A stretch of DNA of 64,000 nucleotides, from NCBI RefSeq assembly GCF_033807575.1, contig NC_084722.1:2784832-2848831 (forward strand), written 5' to 3'. The position numbers and the translations under genes are program-made. This DNA comes from Cydia pomonella (lineage: Eukaryota; Arthropoda; Insecta; Lepidoptera; Tortricidae). Below are positions 57,801 to 64,000 of this stretch, piece after piece; position 1 is the first letter of the stretch; each line of letters opens with the position of its first letter. Under the pieces are notes generated by a model. It was given only the letters and a program-made list of their open reading frames with translations, did not search any database and was not told the origin of the DNA.

Positions 57801-60800
57801 ATTCAAATGCTGCCTCCACTTAAAAGTTTTTTAACTGGCGTTAACATCCTGACGACTGGCGTATCTAGGTAGGTACGTACATATACATAGGCCTCAAACA
57901 AGGAATAAGGGTTTGTTAATTTGACAGAGATTAAACTGGTAAAATCAGCAATGACATCACTCTAACTGGATTTTTATTAGATAAAATCACATAATAGAAC
58001 GGCTAATGTATTTACACGAAGTAAGGCTAAGGGTGAGATTTACTGTTGCAGCAGATGTTCTATTAGTTGCAAGAAGAAATCCATATAAAATATTTCTTTT
58101 ACAATTGACAGGACCTTGCTGACTGATCGACGATGCGGATAAAAGCAAGTAGACTAATACATCCAGCGCAATAGGTATTATTGGTGGAAAATATTACAGA
58201 ATTCTTGAGGTTCTTACCCCATCATTAATCATCATGCTGTCCGGCAGCACCGTCCTCGGCGCCGGCACCGGGGACCGCAGACCCCTCTTCGAAGGCACCA
58301 GGCTCTTGGACTTCCTGGACCTTCCGTAGCCGGAGCCTCCCCTGACCTCCACGTCCAGGCTATCTCCCGAGGAAGCTGAGGAGGCGGGGAGCGGCAAGTG
58401 GACTGGGCGACGAGCAGCTAGGAGATTCTCGGAGGAGCCGCCTGAAGGAAATATAATTTTTTTAAGTATATTGCTGCACCTTGTTCATAAAATTTAGCCA
58501 ACCTCAAGTTCAGTTTTGTCACTTTCTACCAACACACAAATTTCAAAATGACAGTGACAAAAGACTATCAAAAAATATTTGTTACTGTCGTTTGTTCAAA
58601 GAGGATTTTGGTTTCAATTTAATTGCTGACAATAATGGGAACAGAAATGGCCGTAAAGCAAAAAAGTAAATGAAAAAAATGTTGTCAAAGAAAAGTCGGT
58701 GGATAAAAAAGTATTACAACGATTTAGAAATTGTAAAAAGGTCATATTTTTATGAAGCCTTTGGAGCAGTTTTGCCGACATGCTTAAACCACGGAGAACT
58801 TATGTTTCACCAGTGTGTTTTGATTCATCACATGGCTAATCGTAATGTGATATGCAATAAACTATTCTATTCTATTCTATTCTAATCTGTTTGACCATTT
58901 AATAATGATGCTTTAAGCGTTCAAAGTAAAGAGCAGTTGGGTCGCGCCGAAGCGAAACTAATCACGTGTTCATATTGGCTTTAATATGAAAATAGAGCTT
59001 TTGAAGTGTTTTTTGCACTTACTCATCTTTTTATGTAGCCTCTGGAACGGCGGGCTGCCGGCGACGCCGTAACGGTCGTCCATCCGCCGCGGCTCGAAGT
59101 TCCAGTCTTGCAGACGCTCATACTGACGCACTGACGACTTCACTGTCACTGGCTTGGATTCGGTGCACTCCTGGAATGATAAAATATGAAGGTTAGAAAT
59201 TGTGTTCGATAATCTAGATATAAGTAGTATTATGTTTGAGAAGTTTTATATAAACAAATCTCAAAAAAATGTTTTTCTCGGGTCTATTTTTGGTTCTCTC
59301 CAACGCAATATCGTGACGATTTACGATGCTAATGAAAATTTTACTTAAATTCTTCAGATTTGGTGAAGACAATAATACATGTAATAAACAGAAATGACCT
59401 GATGATACAAAATCAATGCACCTGCAAAAAATGACCTTGTAATAAATTTAAAAACGAGTTTATAATCGTTTTATAATTTGTTAGTTAATAAAGTTGTTCC
59501 TATTTTATATTCATATAAGCAATTAAGAAACGACCATTTTTTTTTCTAATTTTCGCTTGCGAACGTAAAAGGTATTTGAACATGAACTTGATTAGACTGA
59601 CGCAGGGGAAGAGGCTGAGAGTAAAGGGCCCCACTGATAACCAGTTCGCCGGACGATATCGGCCGGTCAGTTATTCGCAATTGTTAGCTTTTGCGAATAA
59701 CTGACAGGCCGATATCGTCCGGCGAACTGGTAATCAGTGGATCCCTTAAGTCTTAAGGCTTAAGAGGTTCGTGTAGTTAATACTTATAGAGTCCATGTTT
59801 ATGTCTAAAAAGTAAAAATGTAAGTGGCTATTTTAAAATCTGTCTGTTTCATACCACTTTTCCTTGTCGGTATTTATTTATGTATGAAGATGCAATAATA
59901 ATAACATTCTAATTCAGGTATATAAGGAAATTCAGGTTTGTAATTTCCCAGCAATGTGCATATTTTAAAACCGATTTGATGCTTACATTATGTACCTATT
60001 TAAATAACAAACATTTAATAAGGAAAATAAATAATTGTCAACTGACATCAGGTAGGTATTAAGTTTAATTTTATGCTTTAATAGCAAATGTGGCATGATT
60101 ACATTAATATTGAACATAGGTATTCGACAACTAAACGGAAGAACCTGAGGGCCTACCGCGAACCACGTTCGACGTGTTGCCTCTCTGTCGCACTTGTAAA
60201 TTCAAACGTAAGTATGATAGGGAGGCAACACATCGAACGTGGTTCGAGGGTACCTACCTAAGGAAGGAGATCGGCATTTTTCCCAGAGGACCTCCTCTGG
60301 GGCCGTGGAGTCGTGACGCCCATAGACTTTTTCAGGGCCTAAATAAAAGCTTTATGGAGACTTCGGGTGAACCTAGGGATGGCTTATTCCTAGACCAAAG
60401 CACAGACCAAAGAATAGGCAACTATTCAGTGTGGGAATGTGGCCAGCCTTATAGGCACCCTTCCGCAGGGGACAGATCTAGGGGACCTAAGATAGATGGG
60501 TATAAGTTAAAATTATTTATTTAAGTAGTTTTGTTATTGTACTTGTTTTTATTTATTAAATAAAGTATAACTGAACATATTGAACTCAAATATTAAGTCA
60601 TAAATAAGCTACTTGCCACTTATCTAACGAATAAAGTCATGGTTGGCGTTTCACAATCTTTCCAAATAAGCTTAACTGGGTAGATATAGTGCTAAGTTTT
60701 GCAGGGAGTTTTATCTGGGAGTTAATTTATTTGTTAATTAGCTATTCAATACTTACTTGGTCATTGTGAAACAGGCCCTATATACATATTATATGTTTAT

Positions 60801-63240
60801 ACTTAAACGACGATTCTAGAATATACATTATGGTTACGGTTTACGTTGTAGATGCTAAGAAATGGTGCATCTAGATTGCCTAGATTTTATTTTATTATAT
60901 TATTTATTATACTACTTTTTGTGATGTCTTAATATGCCATGTGTATATCAAATTATTTGTAAATTCTATATCTTTTCTATGTAAATATTTAAGGATTTCT
61001 CTATATCTACCTATTATAAATATCGTTGTCTAGTACACATAACACAGCTTTATTGAGCTTACTGTGGGACTGGATCGATTTGTGTAACATTGTTCAATAA
61101 ATAAGTTCATAATTCGACTGTTCCTTTCAGTCCTATTATATCAATAGGACATAAAGTGGAAACTATGTAAAGCCGTTTTTTATCACTGCGGCATTTTTCA
61201 TCACTGCGGCATTTTTTATTACTGCGGCATTTTTCCTTAAGAGGGATACCGCGTGATCGTCCATAAAAAAAGAGAAAACGTTTTTCCACTTCGAAATATT
61301 ATCCATTCTCCATGATTTTTAAGTATAGATATTATTGACACAATGAAAAATTAGATTTATAGGCTTTCCTTTCTTTCAAATATTGCAAAACAAAAAAAAA
61401 ATGAAAAAGCGAAACCGAATATATTATGTTGAAGCGATCGACATCAAAATCAAAGTGATTTGTTAAGATTTAGTTAGTGGAAACCGTTTTATCCCGAAAA
61501 TGGAATAGAAAAATTACCGTTATTTCGTTAGATTCGAAAAGATATTCATCCCTCTTAAACTTAGTTATCTACTCTGCTACAGCCTTTTCATACGCGTTGT
61601 TTGTTGGATAGCGCGCCATATGTTGCCATAATGTACCTACATTTCGTTCTTCTTCAGTAGTTCCCTCAATGCTGAGGATCGTGACCTGTTGAAGACCAGG
61701 TTCCTCCATAGGCTTCTGTTCTTCGCTAACCCCATGGCCTTCTGCACTTTTAATTGCATATGTGCAGTAATTTGAGCACACTCTATTAGAGGGAGGTCTC
61801 GTGCCTTCAACTATGCCCTTATAACGTAGGTGTTCGTAATAAGTATCTTTGTCAATCGGCGTTTTATTCGTAGCTCTTCCATTATGGTATATGTACATTT
61901 TAATGCTCGTTTTATTTTAAAACATATCATGCTTTTAACGGTTTTTATGAATAACTAACACATTTTCCTCTCCCTCATAAAATATTATCTGACTGAAATG
62001 TTACCCTTAATTCACAAAAACGATAAACTGTAAGTTTCCTGTATCATATTGATTAATAGTTGAAACATATACCTGTATTTAAATGTGCCTTGTGTTACGT
62101 TGAAAACGTAACTAGATATGTAAAGGAGCTACACAGATAGTATAATATTAGCAATAAATGATGCGTAATAAACACAGGTAAATAAATAATATTATAGGAC
62201 ATAATTACACAAATTGATGAGCCACACAAAAAGCTTAATACCTAAGGCTTGTGTTGTGGGTACTTAGACAATGACATAATATATAAATACTTAAATACAC
62301 AGAAAACACCCATGAATCAATATCCGTGCTCATCACACAAATAAATGCCCTTACCAGCATTGTACCTGGAACTATTGGCTAGATAGATAGGGTCACTACT
62401 AAGCAAGACATGTCGTCAGGACGTTTGTAGGAGGTATGCCCCAAGGAACTCTATTGGGGCCTACTGTGTATGTGAGTATGATAAAAGACAGCAAAGTGGT
62501 GCAGTGGCAAAATGTGTGTTTGTGCGGATCAAGTCAGTTCAAAGTTTTCTTAGACGGACTCTATAGTTCGTGTCATCCACGATGACGTGCAGATTTGTCA
62601 AATCTAACCTTTATCAACATAACAATACGCTTCAAGGCACGCGTCTTCGTGAATGACACGATCTATACTTATATAACCTAATAAAAAGAAACGAAAGATG
62701 GACGATAAGTAGTTTTAAATTGCTTGTTTATTAATTTAATTGTAAAAATGTAAAATTATAATATTTTAGTATTTCCTCTTCTTATAGGCTTTAAGTATCA
62801 ATTGTATAAACTCATTTGAGTCTGGGTTACCTACGAGACAGGCTGAGCCTAGTGTAGGAGCCAGAGCAAACTGACTAGTATACTTCCTAGCCAAGAATTG
62901 TATTTAATTAGGTTAATCTTAACACCTCTGTAAACATATTTGTGTACCTACAAAAAAAAAATTGAAGTTTTTTTTGAAGTTTTTTTGATATTTTTCTAAA
63001 GTTTAGATTAGAATAAAGCCTATAATTGAAAAACGTATAAAATGGGATTTCATAAATGATTGTCCTGTTGGCTGACATGCTAAAAATATTGTAATAATTA
63101 TTTACTTACCTAGAGCAAGACGAAACTTTTTTACTTATTAAAACCGCCTTTTACCATATATTAAATACAAACTACAATTTAAATGTTATTTAAAAACATA
63201 CCCCTCCATACCACGTCTTCTCTCGTTTAAATCTAAACAT
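42654..63240 (-). CDS. Rho GTPase-activating protein with PH and RhoGAP domains (ARHGAP9/12/15/27-like)
   Basis: A minus-strand gene assembled from phase-compatible exons: 63202-63240, 59023-59170, 58218-58441, 57568-57714, 56860-56972, 56438-56552, 53029-53143, optional 49793-about 50242, 47842-47976, 46056-46234, 45587-45725 (one of several copies) and 42654-42855. Domain order: short charged N-terminus, Ser/Arg/Pro-rich region, PH domain (KRTKYFEGGKKSKKNWVDCY ... RWLREIQNVIYKL), linker, RSRLKKFFLKRPSMEQLVKK, then RhoGAP with the arginine-finger motif DGLYRASGN, LKLFFRELKEPLIP and NRMHTANLAIVFGPTLL. Such proteins stimulate GTP hydrolysis by Rac/Rho/Cdc42-type GTPases at membranes bound through the PH domain. 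No SH3 or WW domain is seen, so the layout is closest to ARHGAP15. Odd: a tandemly repeated catalytic exon, and one RhoGAP exon not found before the last exon. Expected length is about 550 residues without the cassette exon. Confidence 0.85.
42914..42994. mobile_element. Short hairpin MITE beside the last RhoGAP exon
   Basis: CATGAGTTGCTTTCTCTCGC at the left is inverted at the right (GCGAGAACGCAACTCATG), with inner GCGCGTCTCCATAC and GTATAGACTCGCGC. The arms are about 32 bp and the loop about 16 bp. It is 60 bp upstream of the last exon's acceptor. Confidence 0.6.
43262..44075 (-). mobile_element. 5'-truncated LINE tail within the RhoGAP intron
   Basis: The minus-strand frame 43633-44073 (about 146 codons, non-ATG start) shows LDYALTD-type sequence, then LERTQNICIRFIFGLRKYDH, FTFQAVRLWNSLPVGIR and FKKSLKEHYL: the region after the RT in LINE polyproteins. 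The 3' UTR runs to a GATA microsatellite at about 43264-43284. It is inserted between the repeated exon and the last exon, where an exon is missing. Confidence 0.75.
44864..45586 (-). repeat. Tandem copies 2-6 of the RhoGAP catalytic exon (158-bp period)
   Basis: On the minus strand the 139-bp exon recurs at 45429-45567, 45271-45409, 45113-45251 and 44955-45093 as complete copies, and at 44864-44935 as a 72-bp truncated copy. The spacer is always GTAAGTATCACTATTCTAG (19 nt), starting with a donor and ending with an acceptor. One copy (45429-45567) has a substitution changing Ile to Asn in ENADIHV, so the copies are not all identical. Nineteen nt is far too short for a spliceosomal intron, and reading through two copies shifts the frame to an early stop. 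The last copy runs into unrelated sequence and would also stop early. Confidence 0.9.
45587..45725 (-). CDS. RhoGAP gene exon: first copy of the tandemly repeated catalytic exon
   Basis: Acceptor GTTTTCCCAATTCCAG/ATT and donor TTGCT/GTAAGTATC; 139 bp, phase 0 in and phase 1 out. It encodes IDQNKLSSIEENADIHVLTG and LKLFFRELKEPLIPCNMFDR, carrying the conserved Lys and Arg of the KxxxREL helix that contacts the GTPase. This copy has a full intron acceptor upstream; further copies follow after only 19 nt each. It differs from them at a few bases. Confidence 0.85.
46056..46234 (-). CDS. RhoGAP gene exon: arginine-finger exon
   Basis: Acceptor AAATTTTCCCCAG/AT and donor CTGGAT/GTGAGTTT; 179 bp, phase 1 in and phase 0 out. 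It encodes DEPVFGRNLSEVVPA, FVVACIKEIE and the catalytic loop DGLYRASGNLSQVQK, where the Arg of LYR is the expected arginine finger. Confidence 0.9.
46287..46475. mobile_element. Palindromic MITE in a RhoGAP intron
   Basis: GGGTAATTTCACGAGACTGT ... AATTAAGCAAATTTAAGT on the left is matched in reverse on the right (ACTTAAATTTGCTTAATT ... CAGTCTCGTGGAATTACCC). The arms are about 75-80 bp with few mismatches and the loop is about 45 bp. It begins 52 bp upstream of the arginine-finger exon's acceptor. Confidence 0.75.
46480..47840. other. RhoGAP intron, AT-rich
   Basis: Intronic sequence between the exons 46056-46234 and 47842-47976. No repeat structure or coding exon is recognised beyond the MITE at its left side. 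Confidence 0.4.
47842..47976 (-). CDS. RhoGAP gene exon: leader into the RhoGAP domain
   Basis: Acceptor CTTTGTTTTCAG/CC and donor ACAAAG/GTTGGA; 135 bp, phase 1 in and phase 1 out. It encodes VRSRLKKFFLKRPSMEQLVK KGIYK in two runs, the family-typical segment immediately before the catalytic domain. Confidence 0.85.
48060..49480 (+). pseudogene. Possible degenerate coding relics in a RhoGAP intron
   Basis: Several short plus-strand stretches read like protein in shifting frames: for example TEEPTTTEEVKRTMLERDTT near 48690-48770 and TVFEDIAVIDKVLIDD near 49055-49100. Sequence with AATAAAGATATTTTATTTTTA closes the region near 49453-49475, like a polyadenylated insert. On the minus strand 48345-48539 also has an open frame. 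I cannot name a parent gene or element; it may be an old retroelement or retrocopy. Confidence 0.2.
49793..50264 (-). CDS. RhoGAP gene: probable cassette or alternative first exon, Lys/Asn/Ser-rich repeats
   Basis: A minus-strand frame of about 157 codons ends at the donor TCATCGC/GTATGTGTT with one base over, which joins correctly to the exon at 47976. It is made of imperfect 8-10-residue repeats such as EKNQKSPKEKNQKSPTHKNQ and closes with DKRSDSKRSS-like basic sequence. If spliced in at the AG at about 50243 or 50240, it adds 450 or 447 bp and keeps frame with exon 7. If skipped, exon 7 joins the 47976 exon in frame as well. The Met at 50264 could instead be a start codon. The acceptor is weak. 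Confidence 0.5.
50270..53028. other. RhoGAP intron with one coding-like minus-strand relic
   Basis: Mostly AT-rich intronic sequence. At about 52090-52420 the minus strand shows coding-like runs in changing frames (WLRCSPQPRSVREPAELDTL, and further on YQPYVSHQTAIHRASIPTAI then LVHENWFDDVDEIYD), which look like a degraded retroelement C-terminus. No exon of the RhoGAP gene was recognised there. Confidence 0.3.
53029..53143 (-). CDS. RhoGAP gene exon 7: linker
   Basis: Acceptor TTTTCCCCAG/GGC and donor AGAAAG/GTATTTTA; 115 bp, phase 0 in and phase 1 out. It encodes DDNLSIMNQSSNTDLESLGR and a Ser/Arg tail. The intron before it (53144-56437) carries a sense-oriented LINE. Confidence 0.8.
53390..56180 (-). 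mobile_element. Non-LTR retrotransposon with an 815-codon frame, in sense in a RhoGAP intron
   Basis: The frame 53626-56073 (from a GTG, open further upstream) covers the end of an endonuclease domain (RWLDHCITTS near 81 and the SDHLPLFI motif near 108), then a complete RT: GKSPGHDSLS near 370, ANYRPISLATILAKVFDALL near 431, LDLSKAFD near 499, GVRQGGLTSPLLFNLYVNDL near 556, SYADDMVLL near 597 and FKYLGHVV further on. The first 60 residues (SYAQAAETG, EKQRSKKSRKVNKYVGKQG) resemble the end of an ORF1 protein, so ORF1 and endonuclease appear fused by a large internal deletion. The 3' end near 53390 has a TTTAA-type repeat. It has no frameshift, so the insertion is probably fairly young. Confidence 0.85.
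56438..56552 (-). CDS. RhoGAP gene exon 6: PH domain C-terminal helix
   Basis: Acceptor CATATTTCAG/G and donor AAACTT/GTAAGTACT; 115 bp, phase 2 in and phase 0 out. It encodes KSIELTVSHDRFLLQDDSEE followed by the closing PH helix AKRWLREIQNVIYKL, with the invariant Trp. Confidence 0.85.
56776..56829 (-). pseudogene. Diverged partial copy of RhoGAP exon 5
   Basis: On the minus strand GTCCACAG/AAGTTGCTAAAGCC and then TCTGGCACGCCGCC parallel the start of exon 5 (GTATTCACAG/AAGATGTTGAAGCC, CCTGGCACACCGCC). It would encode KLLKPSGTPP against KMLKPPGTPP. It lies 31-84 bp downstream of the exon and is cut short, so it looks like a dead duplicated exon fragment. Confidence 0.55.
56860..56972 (-). 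CDS. RhoGAP gene exon 5: PH domain middle
   Basis: Acceptor TGTATTCACAG/AAG and donor CAGAAG/GTAAGTCATG; 113 bp, phase 0 in and phase 2 out. It encodes a Pro-rich loop (KPPGTPPSPTAPRPELIL) and the strand PLKNAHVIQCVQTQT. A partial second copy of its 5' half lies downstream at about 56776-56829. Confidence 0.8.
57181..57420 (-). mobile_element. Diverged family A SINE
   Basis: CCTAATCCCAAGAATTTGAG, AGAGGGTAGATAATG, ACACGATGTTTTCCTTTCCC and CGAACCGAAATATCAAGTTC follow the order of the SINE at 16398-16605 and 7966-8240. The tRNA-like head is barely recognisable. Confidence 0.45.
57568..57714 (-). CDS. RhoGAP gene exon 4: first half of the PH domain
   Basis: Acceptor TTGTTCCCCAG/TTC and donor TCA/GTCAGTATC; 147 bp, phase 0 on both sides. 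It encodes the first PH strands: FTVIHEGPVKRTKYFEGGKK, KKNWVDCYMVLTPSALLSYK. The basic KRTK...KKSKKNW stretch matches the phosphoinositide-binding loop of family PH domains. Confidence 0.85.
58218..58441 (-). CDS. RhoGAP gene exon 3: Ser/Arg/Pro-rich linker
   Basis: Acceptor TTTCCTTCAG/GC and donor GATGGG/GTAAGAACC; 224 bp, phase 1 in and phase 0 out. It encodes a low-complexity region rich in Ser, Gly, Arg and Pro (SSASSGDSLDVE, RSRKSKSLVPSKRGLRSP) leading to MMINDG just before the PH domain. The K/R-S pairs are possible phosphorylation sites. Confidence 0.75.
59023..59170 (-). CDS. RhoGAP gene exon 2
   Basis: Acceptor TTTATCATTCCAG/GAG and donor ATGA/GTAAGTGC on the minus strand; 148 bp, phase 0 in and phase 1 out. 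It encodes a charged segment with VRQYERLQDWNFEPRRMDDR. The donor is a strong consensus. Confidence 0.75.
59622..59749. mobile_element. Near-perfect hairpin MITE with TAA target duplication
   Basis: The 122-bp element 59625-59746 starts AGGGCCCCACTGATAACCAG and its right end is AGGGATCCACTGATTACCAG read on the other strand. The arms of about 55 bp (through TTCGCCGGACGATATCGGCC and CAGTTATTCGCAA) have about five differences and a loop of about 10 nt. TAA flanks it at 59622-59624 and 59747-59749, as in Harbinger-type MITEs. It lies in RhoGAP intron 1. Confidence 0.8.
60148..60250. mobile_element. Hairpin MITE of the AGGGCCTACCGCGAA family, copy 3
   Basis: AGGGCCTACCGCGAACCACG at the left shares its first 15 bp with copies 1 and 2 at 17.5 and 18.1 kb. 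The inner arm CGAACCACGTTCGACGTGTT (60159 on) is inverted at the right, ending CGAACGTGGTTCG at 60246. The loop carries TCGCACTTGTAAATTC. It abuts the retroelement fragment that follows. Confidence 0.6.
60240..60560 (+). pseudogene. Fragment of the retroelement C-terminal region, diverged subfamily
   Basis: The plus-strand frame (part of 60174-60524) has FPRGPPLGPWSRDAHRLFQG, NKSFMETSGEPRDGLFLDQ and then a degenerate stretch where AQRISIAIQRGNAAS is expected. A 3' UTR with ATTAAATAAAGTATAA follows. It aligns by eye with 15887-16120 and 19230-19684 but is a distinct subfamily. Confidence 0.5.
61015..61110 (+). mobile_element. 3' part of a family B SINE
   Basis: It shares ATAAATATCGTTGTCTAGTA, CTTACTGTGGGACTGG and TCGATTTGTGTAA with the family B SINE 3' end at 14540-14768 and 40.2 kb. 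The tRNA-like head is missing. Confidence 0.5.
61176..61236 (+). repeat. Three tandem copies of a ~20-bp unit
   Basis: ATCACTGCGGCATTTTTC-type units occur three times in a row (61180-61236) with small changes. It is a short minisatellite without visible function. Confidence 0.55.
61569..61898 (-). CDS. Unrecognised intact ORF of 109 codons, nested in RhoGAP intron 1
   Basis: ATG at 61898 in a good context (TTAAA before ATG) opens an uninterrupted frame of 109 codons. The protein is polar and slightly acidic, with DKDTYYEHLRYKGIVEGTRP, SEEQKPMEEPGLQQ and ends in WQHMARYPTNNAYEKAVAE. There is no signal peptide, membrane segment or motif I know. The composition (few rare residues, balanced codons, a central Cys pair in CSNYC) looks coding. 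It could be a small nested gene, a retrocopy, or part of an old element. No homologue comes to mind. Confidence 0.35.
   Translation of the reverse strand: MYIYHNGRATNKTPIDKDTYYEHLRYKGIVEGTRPPSNRVCSNYCTYAIKSAEGHGVSEEQKPMEEPGLQQVTILSIEGTTEEERNVGTLWQHMARYPTNNAYEKAVAE
62235..62410 (-). mobile_element. Family B SINE, minus orientation
   Basis: Read on the minus strand: a degenerate head (CTTGCTTAGTAGTGACCC, then a B-box-like GGTACAATGCTGG), body GTGTGATGAGCACGGATATT and a 3' part with TGTCTAAGTACCCACAACAC. It matches the family B copy at 14540-14768. Confidence 0.55.
62562..62667. mobile_element. Short MITE-like inverted repeat
   Basis: TATAGTTCGTGTCATCCACGA at the left (shown to 20 bases: TATAGTTCGTGTCATCCACG) is inverted at the right, where CGTGAATGACACGATCTATA occurs. 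The interior is unrelated AT-rich sequence. Confidence 0.55.
62670..63201. other. RhoGAP intron 1, promoter-proximal part
   Basis: AT-rich intronic sequence without a recognisable element. A run of GAAGTTTTTTTT repeats occurs near 62966-62985. Confidence 0.35.
63202..63240 (-). CDS. RhoGAP gene exon 1: start codon and 13 residues
   Basis: ATG at 63240-63238 begins MFRFKREKTWYGG and is followed by the donor GG/GTATGTTTTT. The exon ends in phase 0, which fits the next exon at 59170. It was chosen because of the good donor, the matching phase and the lack of another in-frame Met in exon 2; a different first exon further upstream cannot be excluded. A promoter would lie to the right of 63240, where I see no clear core motif. 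Confidence 0.5.
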
Positions 63241-64000
63241 TTTCACAACACTTCACGTCAAATCCATGATTACACTGTTTAAACACTGCTTATTTGACTC
63301 CAGTAGACAGCTATAAGGTAAAATATAGAGGAAATCGAAATGAATGTATCACAGAGTGACGAACGCTTCAAGCTACAGCGGCACAATATTGGTTACAACA
63401 ACATTACTATAGTGTAGTAAAACTATCGATAAACTAGCGGGGAAACGTCGATGAAAACTGAGGCGTTGACAGAGGCGAGCATGAGTCTGCGGACTGTGTG
63501 CAAATGACATTAATATGCGTAGCGTATGGGTGACGTGGCGTGGTGACCGTGAACTATGCTTACAATTGACAATTAGTGTGAGATGTGCTTTGTTAAAGCT
63601 TGTACCCACCGCAAAGAGCTAGATGCTCTTATGTACCTCTTAGTAGTCAGCAGAAACTAAACGGTGAGGTGGACAAAATATTCTGCATTAATTTTACACC
63701 CTTATCATTAGCTCCTCTCCCGCCAAGCAACTTGTATAAAAATATTTAAGAATTTTTTCCACTGGTTTTGCAATATCTTTACAAACAAAATTTAATTGAA
63801 AAGGAAGTAAAAGTGGAGGAAAGCGTTAATATATACCGAAGGTATTTCAAGGATGCTTTTGTGTTTAGACAGATGTGGTAAAACCAAAAAGGGTTTTATC
63901 TACTTTTATTGAAGCTCGCCGTGACCAACCTCATAGTTCGTTTTCATCGATAAAATTCATCGACTATCGTCGACACCGGTGCAGCCCTAACCCTTATCAG
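63241..64000. promoter_or_regulatory. Presumed 5' UTR and upstream region of the RhoGAP gene
   Basis: By position this should hold the 5' UTR and promoter if exon 1 is correct. I see no TATA box at a convincing distance. A 78-codon minus-strand frame at 63373-63609 has no coding features. The call is positional only. Confidence 0.25.

Overview
The window is AT-rich insect DNA. The tRNA-headed SINEs, LINE 3' ends and MITE families are of the kind I associate with Lepidoptera, so I take it to be a moth or butterfly; that is inference from repeat style, since no marker gene is present. There are no rRNA or bona fide tRNA genes, no CRISPR arrays and no bacterial-type operons.

Layout. The first 27 kb is gene-poor and dominated by mobile elements: a broken Ty3/gypsy-type gag on the minus strand at the left edge, a 671-bp hAT-type element with an 8-bp target duplication, SINEs, LINE tails, many palindromic MITEs, a MITE whose core has grown into a 99-bp minisatellite (21.0-21.75 kb), and a 5'-truncated non-LTR retrotransposon with a 523-codon reverse transcriptase frame (23.2-25.1 kb). 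A GC-rich plus-strand coding unit I do not recognise lies at 27.3-29.04 kb, as two adjacent reading frames. From 29 to 42.6 kb there are again mainly repeats, including a LINE copy with the full signature of twin priming (33.77-34.13 kb) and a MITE nested in a Harbinger-like MITE (40.26-40.80 kb).

The main gene occupies 42.65-63.24 kb on the minus strand. It is a multi-exon Rho GTPase-activating protein with a PH domain and a C-terminal RhoGAP domain, most like the ARHGAP9/12/15/27 family. I could place twelve coding exons (one a probable cassette) by splice sites and compatible phases, from a 13-codon first exon at 63.2 kb to the stop at 42,654. Its introns hold a sense-oriented LINE with a long open RT frame, several MITEs and SINEs, and a small intact ORF of unknown function.

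The most unusual structure is in this gene. A 139-bp exon of the catalytic RhoGAP domain is tandemly repeated in a 158-bp unit: five complete copies and one truncated copy, separated by only 19 nt that begin with GT and end with AG. Because 139 is not a multiple of three, including more than one copy shifts the frame. The next exon expected from the family, between the array and the last exon, cannot be found. Either this is a genuine multi-copy alternative exon system, a recently damaged locus, or an assembly fault at a tandem repeat; targeted long reads and RNA reads would decide.
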